Origin: Candidatus Methylomirabilota bacterium
GTDB lineage: Bacteria; Methylomirabilota; Methylomirabilia; Methylomirabilales; 2-02-FULL-66-22
NCBI GenBank assembly: GCA_026387775.1
Contig: JAPLLC010000017.1
Location: 1,747-38,278, forward strand
Direction of reading: 5' to 3'
DNA length: 36,532 nucleotides
The translations under genes and the position numbers were made by a program. How positions within the stretch are numbered: the first letter of the stretch is position 1; every line of letters begins with the position of its first letter. The notes under the pieces are model-generated. The model made no database searches and was not told where the DNA came from. It saw only the letters and a program-made list of their open reading frames with translations. Of the stretch, positions 24,341-31,512 are shown piece by piece.

Positions 24341-25177
24341 GCGGGACCACCCGGCCCATCGCCCGCCTTCGACCGCGGCGAGGAACTCGGCGACGTGGAG
24401 GTTGAAGAGCCCCGGTTCTTCGAGATTCGGCGTGTGGCCGCAGGCCGGGAAGAGAACCAGCCCGGCGTGCGGCATCCAGCCGCGCATCACCAGCGAGGGC
24501 TCGACACACGGGGCGTCGCGGTCACCCGCCATGATCAGGGTCGGGACGCGCAGGGCCTTCAGCTCGGCCTCCAACTCGAAGATGGTCTTGCGTTTGGCCA
24601 TCACCTCGCGGGCCAGGTGGGCACACGCGAGGGCATCGTGCTCCCCAGCCTGGCGCAGGAACTCCGCGAAGCCCCGGGGGTCCTTTGCCTTGAAGGACGC
24701 CCGGGTGGGCTGGCGCTCGAAGGCGCGGACCCGGGCCGCGATGCCCTCTCGCTCGAGCCCGGCGGCGGTCGCCTCCTGCGCCTGCAGGAACTGCTCCCGG
24801 TTGACGGGGCCGGCGCCAGCGCCGACGAGGATCAGGCTCCGCGTCATCGCCTCGTGCGCGAGGGCGAAGTCCCGGGCGACGTTGGCCCCCATCGAGCACC
24901 CGCCGAGGTGCACCGGACCCAGCCCGAGGTGCGTCAGCAATTGATGGAGATCCTCGACCAGGAGGGCTTGGGAGTAGTCGCGGGCGGCTTGCGGGACCGT
25001 GGACGGGGAATACCCGCGCTGGTTGTACGTGACCACGCGATACCGCCGGGAGAAGTGCCGGACCTGCGGCTCCCAGGAGCGCAGATCACCGCCGTACTCG
25101 TGGACCCAGACCAATGGGGCGCCCTGGCCGGTCTCCTCCCAGTAAAGCTCCACCCCGTTCACGCTTGCCTTCGGCAT
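24338..25177 (-). CDS. Alpha/beta-fold hydrolase
   Basis: This 279-residue protein has the classic hydrolase order: oxyanion-loop region APLVWVHEYGGDLRSWEPQV, strand motif YRVVTYNQRGYSPS, nucleophile elbow GGCSMGAN (GxSxG Ser), acid Asp in IMAGDRDAPC and catalytic His in PACGHTPNLEEP. A helical cap (about residues 125-200) covers the active site. It cleaves an ester, epoxide, lactone or C-C bond; the substrate is unknown. AGGAGGAGACGCC precedes the ATG. Its stop TAA lies inside the right end of the inverted-repeat element, so the last residues may have been changed by that insertion. No attC is seen between this gene and the DUF6790 gene. Confidence 0.92.
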   Translation of the reverse strand: MPKASVNGVELYWEETGQGAPLVWVHEYGGDLRSWEPQVRHFSRRYRVVTYNQRGYSPSTVPQAARDYSQALLVEDLHQLLTHLGLGPVHLGGCSMGANVARDFALAHEAMTRSLILVGAGAGPVNREQFLQAQEATAAGLEREGIAARVRAFERQPTRASFKAKDPRGFAEFLRQAGEHDALACAHLAREVMAKRKTIFELEAELKALRVPTLIMAGDRDAPCVEPSLVMRGWMPHAGLVLFPACGHTPNLEEPGLFNLHVAEFLAAVEGGRWAGWSR

Positions 25178-25239
25178 GGCGTCTCCTCCTGCGACATGCT
25201 ATTCCGGCGCCCCGTTGCATCGGGCGCGCGGAGAGTGCA

Positions 25240-25716
25240 TTACTGGGTCAGCGCTTTGATCATGGAGGGCAACAGGAAGCCAATCAATAACAACGCCATG
25301 GCCGGGCGTAGCAGGTTCACAAGTTTCATGTTCCGTTCCATGATGGCTGTGGCGACATGATTTGCAGCCGACAAAGCAAAGAACATCAACATCACGGTCA
25401 CGATGGTGGCATCCGCATATCGCCCCCAATCCAGCACGCACACAAGCAAGGCCGTGATGGCTGTCGCCGCATTGGCCAGACCCGATTGAATCTGATAAGC
25501 ACGATGGGGCGCATACCCAATTTTCTCAGAAGCGGCATCGCCCAGTATCAGAGACTCAAAGGCCACTGTGCCGGACATGAGCATGACTACGAATGGCCCC
25601 ATAATGTGAAATCGTGATATTGCGTCCTTGCCCAAATAGTAGGCCAAGAAAATAGCAACTCCTATGCCGGCTGGCCGAAGCCACTCCATCATCATTGCCA
25701 GCTTCTTCTTCGCCAT
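25240..25716 (-). CDS. DUF6790-like multi-pass membrane protein
   Basis: This 158-residue integral membrane protein has four or five hydrophobic helices. The central block FESLILGDAASEKIGYAPHRAYQIQSGLAN and the later YADATIVTVMLMFFALSAANHVATAI match the pattern I associate with DUF6790; the family name is from memory. No enzymatic motif is seen. GAGGTACA lies before the ATG at 25716. An attC-like site (25747-25800) lies between its start and the DUF488 gene upstream. Function is unknown. Confidence 0.75.
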   Translation of the reverse strand: MAKKKLAMMMEWLRPAGIGVAIFLAYYLGKDAISRFHIMGPFVVMLMSGTVAFESLILGDAASEKIGYAPHRAYQIQSGLANAATAITALLVCVLDWGRYADATIVTVMLMFFALSAANHVATAIMERNMKLVNLLRPAMALLLIGFLLPSMIKALTQ

Positions 25717-25746
25717 TGTACCTCGCTTCCCCGAACGTGGTTGCCC

Positions 25747-25800
25747 GCCGAACGTTCGACGTGAGGCGGGGCTGACGGCAGCCGAAGGCGGCCGTTGGGC
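25747..25800 (-). repeat. attC-like site after the DUF488 gene
   Basis: The boxes are GCCGAAC (25747-25753) and GTTGGGC (25794-25800), 54 bp in all. On the minus strand the order is R'' GCCCAAC then R' GTTCGGC. The interior is GC-rich with internal hairpins (GGCTGACGGCAGCC). The arms are less regular than at the best sites. Confidence 0.6.
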
Positions 25801-25831
25801 CTCGCCACGACAGGGGGCTCAGGCGCCGTCT

Positions 25832-26233
25832 TCACCGCAGCCAGGGCTGCTCAACTCTGGCGCCCTTCTCAACGAGAAGCGCCCTCAGTATCGAGCGGTG
25901 GCAATGGCTTTCGTCCTCGCAGTAGCAGCCTACAGAGAAGTTGCTGCTGTGGGACAGTGCGGCGAGAAGCTCCAATGCGTGACTGGCCTCCGGAGACGAC
26001 ATCTCGGACTTGTACTTCTTGGCGAACTTCGCCCACGCTGCCGGCGTAGCCGCTTCCTGCCCAAGCTTCATTGTCTCGATGCTTGGAGCGAGGTTCGGAA
26101 ACCATACGTCGTACCAGTGTTGTGCTGCGAACTCGGTCCTTGGAACGCCGCGGGGCGGGCGACGGACAGTCCCGATGCGGGTTCCTTCGTCCTTGTGACG
26201 AGGGGTTCCGAGGCGAACAATGCGGACGCTCAT
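25832..26233 (-). CDS. DUF488 family protein
   Basis: This 133-residue protein begins with the strand VRIVRLGTPRHKDEGTRIGTVRRPPRGVP, continues with a helical WYDVWFPNLAPS segment and KKYKSEM, and ends in the Cys/His-rich GCYCEDESHCHRSILRALL, typical of DUF488 (YeaO-like). The conserved Cys and His residues suggest a catalytic or metal site, but no activity is established to my knowledge. The ATG at 26233 follows GAGGAAAG. A longer in-frame start lacks such a signal. It is a typical integron cassette-size gene with an attC-like site downstream. Confidence 0.85.
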   Translation of the reverse strand: MSVRIVRLGTPRHKDEGTRIGTVRRPPRGVPRTEFAAQHWYDVWFPNLAPSIETMKLGQEAATPAAWAKFAKKYKSEMSSPEASHALELLAALSHSSNFSVGCYCEDESHCHRSILRALLVEKGARVEQPWLR

Positions 26234-26382
26234 GGTTCTTTCCTCACGCGCTGCGAGGTGTTCAAGTGTGAGGAATGTGGAGCTGCCGAGTATCATGACG
26301 CCGACCGCTCCCGCTCAGCCCGGCGGGCACCTCTCCCTGCTGAGATCACTTCGCATCCGGCGCCCGTCGGCAGTTGGACGGG

Positions 26383-26775
26383 TCAGGTGCGCCGCCTCTT
26401 TGCCAGCGCATCGACGCTCAGGCGGCCCGACCCCCTGGAGGCGACATGCAGAAACACGAAACAGTACAGAACGGGGAGTTCGCCCTTGTTGAGGATCGGC
26501 CAGAATCCGCCCGGTGCGTGCGTCGTGAAGTAGGCCACCGCCATCTCGCCGCTTGCGATGAAGGCGGCATAGCCGGCCCAGAGGCCTAGAGCGATGAGGC
26601 CGCCTCCCACGAGCTCGATGATTCCAGCGGCGAACAGTTTAGGATCGGCGAGGCGGCTCTGGCCCCCTAACACACCGAACAGCTTCTGGGCCCCATGGCA
26701 TGCGAAGAGCAGCCCGACCACTACCCGCATGAGCGCGTAAAGCGGCTCTGCGTGCCGTTCCAGCCAGCGCTCCAT
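26383..26775 (-). CDS. DoxX family membrane protein
   Basis: This 130-residue protein has four predicted membrane helices: LYALMRVVVGLLFACHGAQKLFG, the FAAGIIELVGGGLIALGLWAGYAAFIASGEMAVAYF pair, and a last one around LPVLYCFVFLHVA. The helix-1 HGAQKLFG motif and the IIELVGG segment are standard for DoxX/YphA-type proteins. Relatives have been linked to redox or thiosulfate metabolism; many are of unknown role. GAAAGGAGG lies 6 bases before the ATG at 26775. A RYYYAAC-type box (GTCCAAC on the minus strand, 26373-26379) follows the stop by 3 bp, but its partner box could not be placed. Confidence 0.88.
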   Translation of the reverse strand: MERWLERHAEPLYALMRVVVGLLFACHGAQKLFGVLGGQSRLADPKLFAAGIIELVGGGLIALGLWAGYAAFIASGEMAVAYFTTHAPGGFWPILNKGELPVLYCFVFLHVASRGSGRLSVDALAKRRRT

Positions 26776-26794
26776 AGGGCCTCCTTTCGGTTTG

Positions 26795-26884
26795 GTGTTC
26801 CAGCGTATCCGCGAACCCTTAGCCCTTCCGCAGGCTGCTGATTGTCCGCCGCGTCGTGCGGCCGTCCGCTGGAGCGAGTAAGGC
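26795..26884 (-). repeat. Degenerate attC-like site after the SnoaL-like gene
   Basis: Minus-strand GCCTTAC (one change from GCCTAAC) begins 3 bp after the SnoaL-like stop and is followed by CTCGCTCCAGCGGAC. A matching arm, GGATACGCTGGAA, lies at the other end. No clean GTTRRRY box closes it, so the site may be decayed. Confidence 0.4.
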
Positions 26885-26886
26885 AT

Positions 26887-27240
26887 CTAGCTATAAGTCG
26901 CGAGGGCCTTGTAGACCAACCCCGCATCGTTGAAAAAGAAAGTCTCAATCGCCTTCTTCCCCATGATGGCGTTGTAGTAAATGCCGGCCGACCCGACCCC
27001 GCTTGTTACTTCTATTATCGAAAACTCCAGATCGGGCGCTTTCTTGAGGGCGGCTCGCCAGTAGTCACCGACCGCCGCCTTGCCCTTCAATGTTCCGGAT
27101 TCGATACCCAAGACACGTTGAATCATCGGAGTCGTCATTTCGAAGTCGTCAGCATAGTGCATCAACACAGCGTTGACATCATGGCTATTCCAAGCCGCAA
27201 CCCAATGCTCGGCGAACTGTTTGGCTTCTTCAAGCGTCAT
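26887..27240 (-). CDS. SnoaL/NTF2-like protein
   Basis: This 117-residue single-domain protein has the cone-shaped alpha+beta NTF2-like pattern. Helix AKQFAEHWVAAWNSHDVNAVLMHYADDFEM opens the fold, followed by LKGKAAVGDYWRAAL and three strands ending in KAIETFFFNDAGLVYKALATY. Such proteins bind or isomerise small hydrophobic compounds; no catalytic residue can be named here. GAGGAATAG precedes the ATG. A well-formed attC (27258-27325) lies 17 bp upstream, belonging to the preceding cassette. Confidence 0.88.
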   Translation of the reverse strand: MTLEEAKQFAEHWVAAWNSHDVNAVLMHYADDFEMTTPMIQRVLGIESGTLKGKAAVGDYWRAALKKAPDLEFSIIEVTSGVGSAGIYYNAIMGKKAIETFFFNDAGLVYKALATYS

Positions 27241-27257
27241 CTATTCCTCGCTCTCAT

Positions 27258-27325
27258 GCCCAACGGTCCTCGGCGTGACCTGCGCGGCCTGGTTTGCCGC
27301 GTCAGCGTTCACGCCGATGTTCGGC
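27258..27325 (-). repeat. Well-formed attC site after the ferredoxin-nitroreductase gene
   Basis: Boxes GCCCAAC (27258-27264) and GTTCGGC (27319-27325) enclose arms GGCGTGACCTGCGCGGC (27272-27288) and, reverse-complemented, GGCGTGAACGCTGACGCGGC (27296-27315). These pair completely apart from three extra bases in the right arm, the classic extrahelical bases of attC. This puts L'' on the right and makes the site read on the minus strand, with R' = GTTGGGC. Confidence 0.85.
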
Positions 27326-27436
27326 CTGCTTCATAAATACTGTCACCGTGTAGTTCTGGCACCCTCGGAGTCTTCAAATTCGGCGGACACTTTGCTCTTC
27401 TGCTGTTGACATCTTTGGTCTTTCGTCGGTCGAGCA

Positions 27437-28348
27437 TCAACCGAAGTTGCTGACGGAGGCAAAACGGCGTATCACGCCGCGCCGGAAATGGACAGCCGGG
27501 TAGCCGAGAATGAGCGCAATCGCAGGCTTGCTCCCATCGGGGATGCCAAGCCGCTGGCACAACTCGCGTTTGCGCATGATGATCGGGGCGGCGGCGCCAA
27601 TCATTGTGGTGCCAAGGCCGAGGGACTCGGCCGCCAGCATGGCGTACGTGCACGCGATCATCGCCTCGGCTGCGTCAACATAGGGGGAATGGTGGAACAG
27701 GAGAACCGCCGGTGCGTCGTAGAAGAGGAGGTCTTTGCCTTGGAGGCGCCCCTCCACGTATGCCTTGGCCAGCGGGACGATGAACCCGCTCATCTGGTCG
27801 TAAGTTGGCCGTTTCATGAAGGGGCGCATGAGGGCGAGAAGCCACGGTTGAAAAAGCTTGAGGAACCCCGTGTATCCGGTGACGATGTCACCGGCCAGTG
27901 TCTGCACCCGATCCCGCCCTCGGATCACCACGCACCCCACGTCCCAGGGGGGAATCCCCATCGGTCCGGATGCCGCCATGGCGACAATGCGCTCCAACAG
28001 TTCCGGGGCGGGTTCTTCCTCCGTAAAACGGCGCACGCTGCGGCGGGCCTGCATCAGACTGGCCAGGGCCTTCCGGTCCGCCCGTTCCTCCGGCGGCGCC
28101 AGCGGCACCAGATCGGCGGGGGAAATGCCGCGCCCGATCACGCGGACACTTTCGGTTGGGCAGACCATCATGCAGTGACCGCAGGCAATGCAGCCGAACA
28201 TACTCTCCGCGTGGACCTGCACGCGCCCATCCTCTAGACAGAGGACCTCGGTCGGGCAGATGCGCGCGCACTCGCCGCAGTGCGTACAGGTGGAGTGGTC
28301 GATCGTGACGGTCCCCGCCTCACGGTGAAGACTGTGTCTTACCGGCAT
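27437..28348 (-). CDS. Ferredoxin-nitroreductase fusion protein
   Basis: In this 303-residue protein, residues 1-75 hold a 2x[4Fe-4S] ferredoxin: CTHCGECARICPTEVLC gives the first cluster motif and GCIACGHCMMVCPTESV the second. From about residue 95 a flavin nitroreductase domain follows, with MQARRSVRRFTEEEP (FMN phosphate binding), ASGPMGIPPWDV, and AAEAMIACTYAMLAAESLGLGTTMIG. The enzyme probably transfers electrons from the clusters to FMN to reduce a nitro group or another small acceptor. A well-formed attC lies about 110 bp downstream of the stop. At 0.9 kb it is one of the larger cassettes. Confidence 0.92.
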   Translation of the reverse strand: MPVRHSLHREAGTVTIDHSTCTHCGECARICPTEVLCLEDGRVQVHAESMFGCIACGHCMMVCPTESVRVIGRGISPADLVPLAPPEERADRKALASLMQARRSVRRFTEEEPAPELLERIVAMAASGPMGIPPWDVGCVVIRGRDRVQTLAGDIVTGYTGFLKLFQPWLLALMRPFMKRPTYDQMSGFIVPLAKAYVEGRLQGKDLLFYDAPAVLLFHHSPYVDAAEAMIACTYAMLAAESLGLGTTMIGAAAPIIMRKRELCQRLGIPDGSKPAIALILGYPAVHFRRGVIRRFASVSNFG

Positions 28349-28423
28349 AGGGTCTTCCTCAGTTGATCTATGGTCTGCGCGCGCATGTCCGGTGGAAATC
28401 TCCGTTTGGATTTGCCATGATTA

Positions 28424-28480
28424 GCCGAATGGAGCGGCTGAGGCGCGCTATCAAGCGTCGCCTCAGCCATCTTGTTCGAC
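28424..28480 (-). repeat. attC-like site after the HigA-like gene
   Basis: GCCGAAT (28424-28430) and GTTCGAC (28474-28480) flank a strong stem. GGCTGAGGCG on the left pairs with CGTCGCCTCAGCC (28456-28468) on the right, with one extra base on the right arm. It lies 9 bp after the antitoxin stop. Confidence 0.65.
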
Positions 28481-28489
28481 GGGCCTCCG

Positions 28490-28792
28490 TCAGGCCACGG
28501 CACGCTTCGGCTCGACAGCTAGCTTGAGCCCCAATGCATCGAGCAGTGCCGCTAAGCTAGAAAGCTGCGGATTCCCCTTTTCCGAGAGGATACGGTACAT
28601 GTTCTCGCGGTTGAGGGACGTCTCGCGCGCGAGGTGCGTGAGTCCTCGTGCATTCGCAACATCCCTGAGAGCCAGAAGGAAGACATCCTGCGAGCCGTCT
28701 TCCAAGGCAGCATTGAGATATGCAGCCGCCTCCTCCGGATCGGCCAAGGCTTCCTTCAGGCCTTGCTCGTAGCCAACAGACGGCTTTGTCAT
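28490..28792 (-). CDS. HigA-like antitoxin (HTH)
   Basis: This 100-residue protein opens with an N-terminal segment (YEQGLKEALADPEEAAAYLNAAL) typical of antidotes paired with DUF891/HigB-type toxins. The helix-turn-helix is RGLTHLARETSLNRENMYRILSEKGNPQLSSLAALLDALGL. It would bind and silence the toxin and repress the shared promoter. Its ATG overlaps the toxin stop by 4 bases (ATGA), with CGGAGG 6 bases upstream inside the toxin gene. The toxin gene carries a nonsense mutation, so this antitoxin may now have no partner in cis. Confidence 0.88.
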   Translation of the reverse strand: MTKPSVGYEQGLKEALADPEEAAAYLNAALEDGSQDVFLLALRDVANARGLTHLARETSLNRENMYRILSEKGNPQLSSLAALLDALGLKLAVEPKRAVA

Positions 28793-29130
28793 GACGACCT
28801 CCGCTGAAAATCCAACCAATAACCTTTTGCGGTGTTCACGTCCCGCTTCTGTGCTGATTTGTCACCACCGCACAGTAGCAGGACGACAGTGCTTCCCGTT
28901 CGTGCGAAGTACACCCTGTAGCCAGGACCGTACGGAATCCGCAACTCGTACACGCCATTGCCGACGGATTTGGCGTCTCCGAAATTGCCAAGCCGAACAC
29001 GGTTCAACCGGACTCGAATCCTCGCACGTGCCCGGATATCGCGGAGCGCATGCAGTCACTCACGGAACGGGTTTTCCCCTTCTGCGGTTACGTACTCCTG
29101 AAGTGCCTGTGGCACGGGATCCATCGTCAT
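28789..29130 (-). pseudogene. HigB/DUF891-like toxin with an in-frame TGA
   Basis: Reading from ATG at 29130 gives MTMDPVPQALQEYVTAEGEN then PFRE, TGA (29056-29058), then LHALRDIRARARIRV and on to GPGYRVYFARTGSTVVLLLCGGDKSAQKRDV. Recalled relatives have FREWL at this place, so the TGA is a single-base change of the Trp codon TGG. Without the stop the protein would be 113 residues, normal for this RelE-like mRNA interferase group. A short ORF starting at TTG (29007) after the stop lacks the N-terminal helix. The module order, toxin then antitoxin with ATGA overlap, is standard. An in-frame ATG also exists at 29154. Confidence 0.85.
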
Positions 29131-29133
29131 GAC

Positions 29134-29146
29134 TGTAGCTTCTACA
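29134..29146 (-). promoter_or_regulatory. Palindromic operator candidate upstream of the toxin-antitoxin module
   Basis: TGTAG-CTT-CTACA is a perfect inverted repeat lying 4 bases before the toxin ATG at 29130. It is well placed for HigA-type autorepression. Binding is inferred. Confidence 0.5.
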
Positions 29147-29180
29147 CCACACATGCGCAAGGCCAATTCTCCTTGATTCC

Positions 29181-29279
29181 GTCGAACGTCCAGAGCTCAG
29201 CCACGCGGGACCAAATGGCGTGAACCGCGAAGCGGAACTGGAACGGCAATCCCGCGTTGGCTACAGCGATTTGTTACGC
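29181..29279 (-). repeat. attC-like site after the TPR gene
   Basis: GTCGAAC (29181-29187) and GTTACGC (29273-29279) bound a 99-bp site. GCCACGCGGGA (29200-29210) pairs with TCCCGCGTTGGC (29250-29261) with a single extra base in the right arm. The TAA stop of the TPR gene is inside the GTTACGC box (minus GCGTAAC). Confidence 0.7.
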
Positions 29280-29879
29280 GGTGGGGTTGTTACGCCAGTA
29301 ATCTTGCAATGCTTGTGTCGTCGTAGGTGGTATGTGTCCATTGGTTGCAAAATGCTGGATGATTGCTTTGATGGTCTTTGAAATCTTGTCGGTCTGGTCG
29401 GCAGCGATTGAACGCTCAATGCTCGCCTGCGCATCAGTGATACGCCCAGCAAGCAAATAGGCAAGTGCAAGATTGGCATGGAGTCCGGCGCTGGCAGGCT
29501 CAATCTGTGTAGCACGGTGAGCAAAGACAATAGCTGCGTCATGACGGCCAACGCCCATCGCACACATCGACGCCTCTCGCGCAATGTCCGGCTGCGATGG
29601 GTTCACCTGATAAGCGCGCTCAAACCACGAAAGAGCTGCGGTGTAGTCCCCAAAACGCTGGTGAACCTTCCCGACCAGCCACATGGCCGACCAATTCTCT
29701 GGATTAAGTTGGAGGACGCGCTCGAAGAGAAAAAGGGCACGCTTGAGCTTACGACGCAACAGCCAACCTGGCACTGGCATATTGGGACGCTCATGCAATG
29801 GGATCTCGTTCTTGATGAGGGCGGACGCCTCCTCAAAAGTCTGATTGTGTTCGAGTCGCTGTTGCTCAGTCATTTGCAT
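29274..29879 (-). CDS. TPR-repeat protein
   Basis: About 201 residues with at least three tetratricopeptide repeats: AMWLVGKVHQRFGDYTAALSWFERAYQVNPSQ, then IAREASMCAMGVGRHDAAIVFAHRATQIEPASAG and LHANLALAYLLAGRITDAQASIERSIAAD. TPR superhelices bind peptides or partner proteins. There is no signal peptide or catalytic domain. The start is uncertain because no ribosome binding site is clear; ATG 29879 or 29873 are both possible. Its stop is inside an attC box, which marks it as an integron cassette gene. Confidence 0.85.
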   Translation of the reverse strand: MQMTEQQRLEHNQTFEEASALIKNEIPLHERPNMPVPGWLLRRKLKRALFLFERVLQLNPENWSAMWLVGKVHQRFGDYTAALSWFERAYQVNPSQPDIAREASMCAMGVGRHDAAIVFAHRATQIEPASAGLHANLALAYLLAGRITDAQASIERSIAADQTDKISKTIKAIIQHFATNGHIPPTTTQALQDYWRNNPTA

Positions 29880-29892
29880 GAGGTGTAGCACA

Positions 29893-29983
29893 GCCTAACG
29901 ACAGCGATCACCGGGCGTGCGCCAATGACCTCGCCATTTGTTTCCACCCGGAACGCACGCTCCGGTGCATTGCCTTGTTCGGC
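29893..29983 (-). repeat. attC-like site after the DUF1810 gene
   Basis: GCCTAAC (29893-29899) and GTTCGGC (29977-29983) are 91 bp apart end to end. Arms CACCGGGCGTGCG (29909-29921) and CGCACGCTCCGGTG (29954-29967) pair with one extra base on the right side. On the minus strand R' is a canonical GTTAGGC. Confidence 0.8.
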
Positions 29984-30027
29984 GTGTCGGGCGTACGTCC
30001 ACGAATGGTGAACGTAGCTGTCGAGAC

Positions 30028-30495
30028 CTACTTGCCTTCGGGCGCGATCCCTACCAGGCGGAGCGTCTTGCCGTCCCGTTCCCCGTGAAAATACTTGCCG
30101 AGCAGCCGGTCGAACACCGACCCGACTGGTGAGACGCACGCGAAAAGGGTCGCACAGGACCTCAGCTTCACATCGTCGGGGGAACCGAACATCTCAAGCG
30201 CAGATCGCCCCTCGATGCGGACGACAGCCTCGGCGCATTCCAGCAGTCGCGGCCCGAGAACGGGGTGGCACAGATACGCCGTGGCCTCCGCGAGGCTCTT
30301 GATCGAGTACCGCTTGGATGTCGAACTGAACCCCAGCCCATCGAACTGCGGAAAGGTGTACCACATCCAATGCGACTGCTTCCGACCACGCCTGATCTCG
30401 GCGAGCGCCTGCTCGTAGTCTTCCGCTTGCGCCTCCACGAAGCGGCTCAGCGTGTGTGGGGCGCCCGCGCCACCGGGCTCGTTTGCGTCTGTCAT
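30028..30495 (-). CDS. DUF1810 family protein
   Basis: This 155-residue protein has the DUF1810 pattern throughout: LSRFVEAQAEDYEQALAEIRRGRKQSHWMWYTFPQ, then YSIKSLAEATAYLCHPVLGPRLLECAEAV, and a C-terminal DDVKLRSCATLFACV. GGAGGTGGGCGT lies before the ATG. The family has no firm function that I can name; it is common in cassettes and in metal- or stress-related contexts. An attC-like site follows 45 bp beyond the stop and another lies just upstream. Confidence 0.9.
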   Translation of the reverse strand: MTDANEPGGAGAPHTLSRFVEAQAEDYEQALAEIRRGRKQSHWMWYTFPQFDGLGFSSTSKRYSIKSLAEATAYLCHPVLGPRLLECAEAVVRIEGRSALEMFGSPDDVKLRSCATLFACVSPVGSVFDRLLGKYFHGERDGKTLRLVGIAPEGK

Positions 30496-30511
30496 ACGCC
30501 CACCTCCTGCC

Positions 30512-30571
30512 GCCGAACGGCCACGGCATCAGCGGCGCTGGGAGGCGCCGTCCGTCCGGATGCCGTTGTCA
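30512..30571 (-). repeat. attC-like site overlapping the end of the PH-like membrane gene
   Basis: GCCGAAC (30512-30518) and GTTGTCA (30565-30571) bound the site. CGGCATC pairs with GATGCCG, and inner GGCGC segments extend the stem with a few unpaired bases. The TGA stop of the gene upstream (30569-30571) lies within the right box. Confidence 0.6.
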
Positions 30572-31084
30572 GCCGTGCCGGCGTGCGGTATCAGCCGGTG
30601 CCGCCCCGCCGTGCGGCCCAAGATACTCCTCGAGCCGCCGCCGCCAACCTTCCACAATGGATCGGTCCGATCCGCCCTCGAAGAAGCGGCCCGGGGAGAA
30701 CAGAGGGTATTCCTCCCCACTGCTGAGTCTAAGCACGAGGTAGTACCACGTGACCAAGTTCGACTTCTTTCCGAGATAGCCGACGCTGACGCTGACCACG
30801 GCATCGAACGGAATCGACCGGCTCTTTGTGCCGAAGCGGTTCGAGTCCTCGATGGTGATACGGCGAGTCCCGGGGTCAACGACAACTGTCTGCTTGCCGC
30901 TCACCAGGAAACCCACAACTCCGATGAGCAGCAGGAGCACCCCCAACAAACACCCCGCCATGGCATTGGTGCCGGCGCCGCTGAAGTCGCGAAAAGCCGT
31001 CACCAGGCACAGGCCCAACACCGAACACACCACCGAGACCACGGTCTGCTTGCCGGCATTGCCATGAGAGATCCACAACTCCAT
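30569..31084 (-). CDS. Two-helix membrane protein with a PH-like soluble domain
   Basis: I do not recognise a named family for this 171-residue protein. Two hydrophobic helices (TVVSVVCSVLGLCLVTAF and AMAGCLLGVLLLLIGVVGFLVS) are followed by a strand-rich region (KQTVVVDPGTRRITIED, IPFDAVVSVSVGYLGKKSNLVTWYYLVLRLSSGEEYPLF). That region resembles the PH-like domains found in small bacterial membrane proteins. The C-terminus is a helix, WRRRLEEYLG, and a disordered tail. Start M at 31084 follows a G-rich stretch. Its stop is embedded in an attC-like box. Confidence 0.7.
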   Translation of the reverse strand: MELWISHGNAGKQTVVSVVCSVLGLCLVTAFRDFSGAGTNAMAGCLLGVLLLLIGVVGFLVSGKQTVVVDPGTRRITIEDSNRFGTKSRSIPFDAVVSVSVGYLGKKSNLVTWYYLVLRLSSGEEYPLFSPGRFFEGGSDRSIVEGWRRRLEEYLGPHGGAAPADTARRHG

Positions 31085-31117
31085 AACCGGCCCCCAGTGT
31101 TGTCGATGCCACCCGCT

Positions 31118-31174
31118 AACTAACGTGCGGATCACCGGCGGCTGAAAGCCGTCCAGTGGATTAGCGGGTTAGAC
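31118..31174 (-). repeat. attC-like site overlapping the cupin stop codon
   Basis: On the minus strand GTCTAAC (31174-31168) is a canonical RYYYAAC, and GTTAGTT (31124-31118) closes the site. Right arm AGCCGTCCAGTG (31147-31158) pairs with left arm CACCGGCGGCT (31133-31143) with one extra base, around a GAA loop. The cupin TAA lies inside GTCTAAC. Confidence 0.75.
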
Positions 31175-31483
31175 TCTTTCCACAAAGAAGATCAATACTT
31201 TTTCGGTAAGAGCTTTTCCTCGGTGTTTGTGATCAGGACCATCCGGAATGAAGATCCCATCGCCTGGGTTATAAATTATCTTTGCATTTTCATATTCAAT
31301 TTCCATTTGACCTTCAATCAGATAGCCATAATGTCCCTTTTCACACCAATGGAGTGGCATCTCTTTCGAGTATTCAACCAGACGAATACGTAAATCATTC
31401 TGGTCAATATACTTGTGCCTCACACCCTCAATAGGTGACTCCCATTCCATCTTATTAAACTCCGCTTTATTCTGAACTGTCAT
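31169..31483 (-). CDS. Small cupin-domain protein
   Basis: This 104-residue single-domain cupin has motif 1-like MPLHWCEKGHYGYLIEGQMEIEYEN, with metal-ligand candidates around HWCEKGH, and motif 2-like YNPGDGIFIPDGPDHKHRG. Such barrels bind metals, sugars or small ligands, and the substrate is not predictable. Codon use is clearly more AT-rich than in the left half of the window, with many AAA/AAT/ATT codons, which suggests an outside origin. The TAA is inside an attC box. The start has a weak GGAG. The ADP-ribosylglycohydrolase gene ends 29 bp upstream with no attC between, so the two may share one cassette. Confidence 0.85.
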   Translation of the reverse strand: MTVQNKAEFNKMEWESPIEGVRHKYIDQNDLRIRLVEYSKEMPLHWCEKGHYGYLIEGQMEIEYENAKIIYNPGDGIFIPDGPDHKHRGKALTEKVLIFFVERV

Positions 31484-31512
31484 ATGGACTCCATCTTATA
31501 TCTATCGGAGCG

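Noticed and set aside
26264-26379. attC downstream of the DoxX gene
   Set aside because: A good GTCCAAC box follows the DoxX stop on the minus strand, but I could not identify a matching closing box or convincing arms.
28789-29007. Short intact toxin starting at TTG 29007
   Set aside because: It would lack the N-terminal helix of the toxin family. The upstream in-frame sequence clearly encodes that helix with one nonsense codon, so a pseudogene is the better reading.
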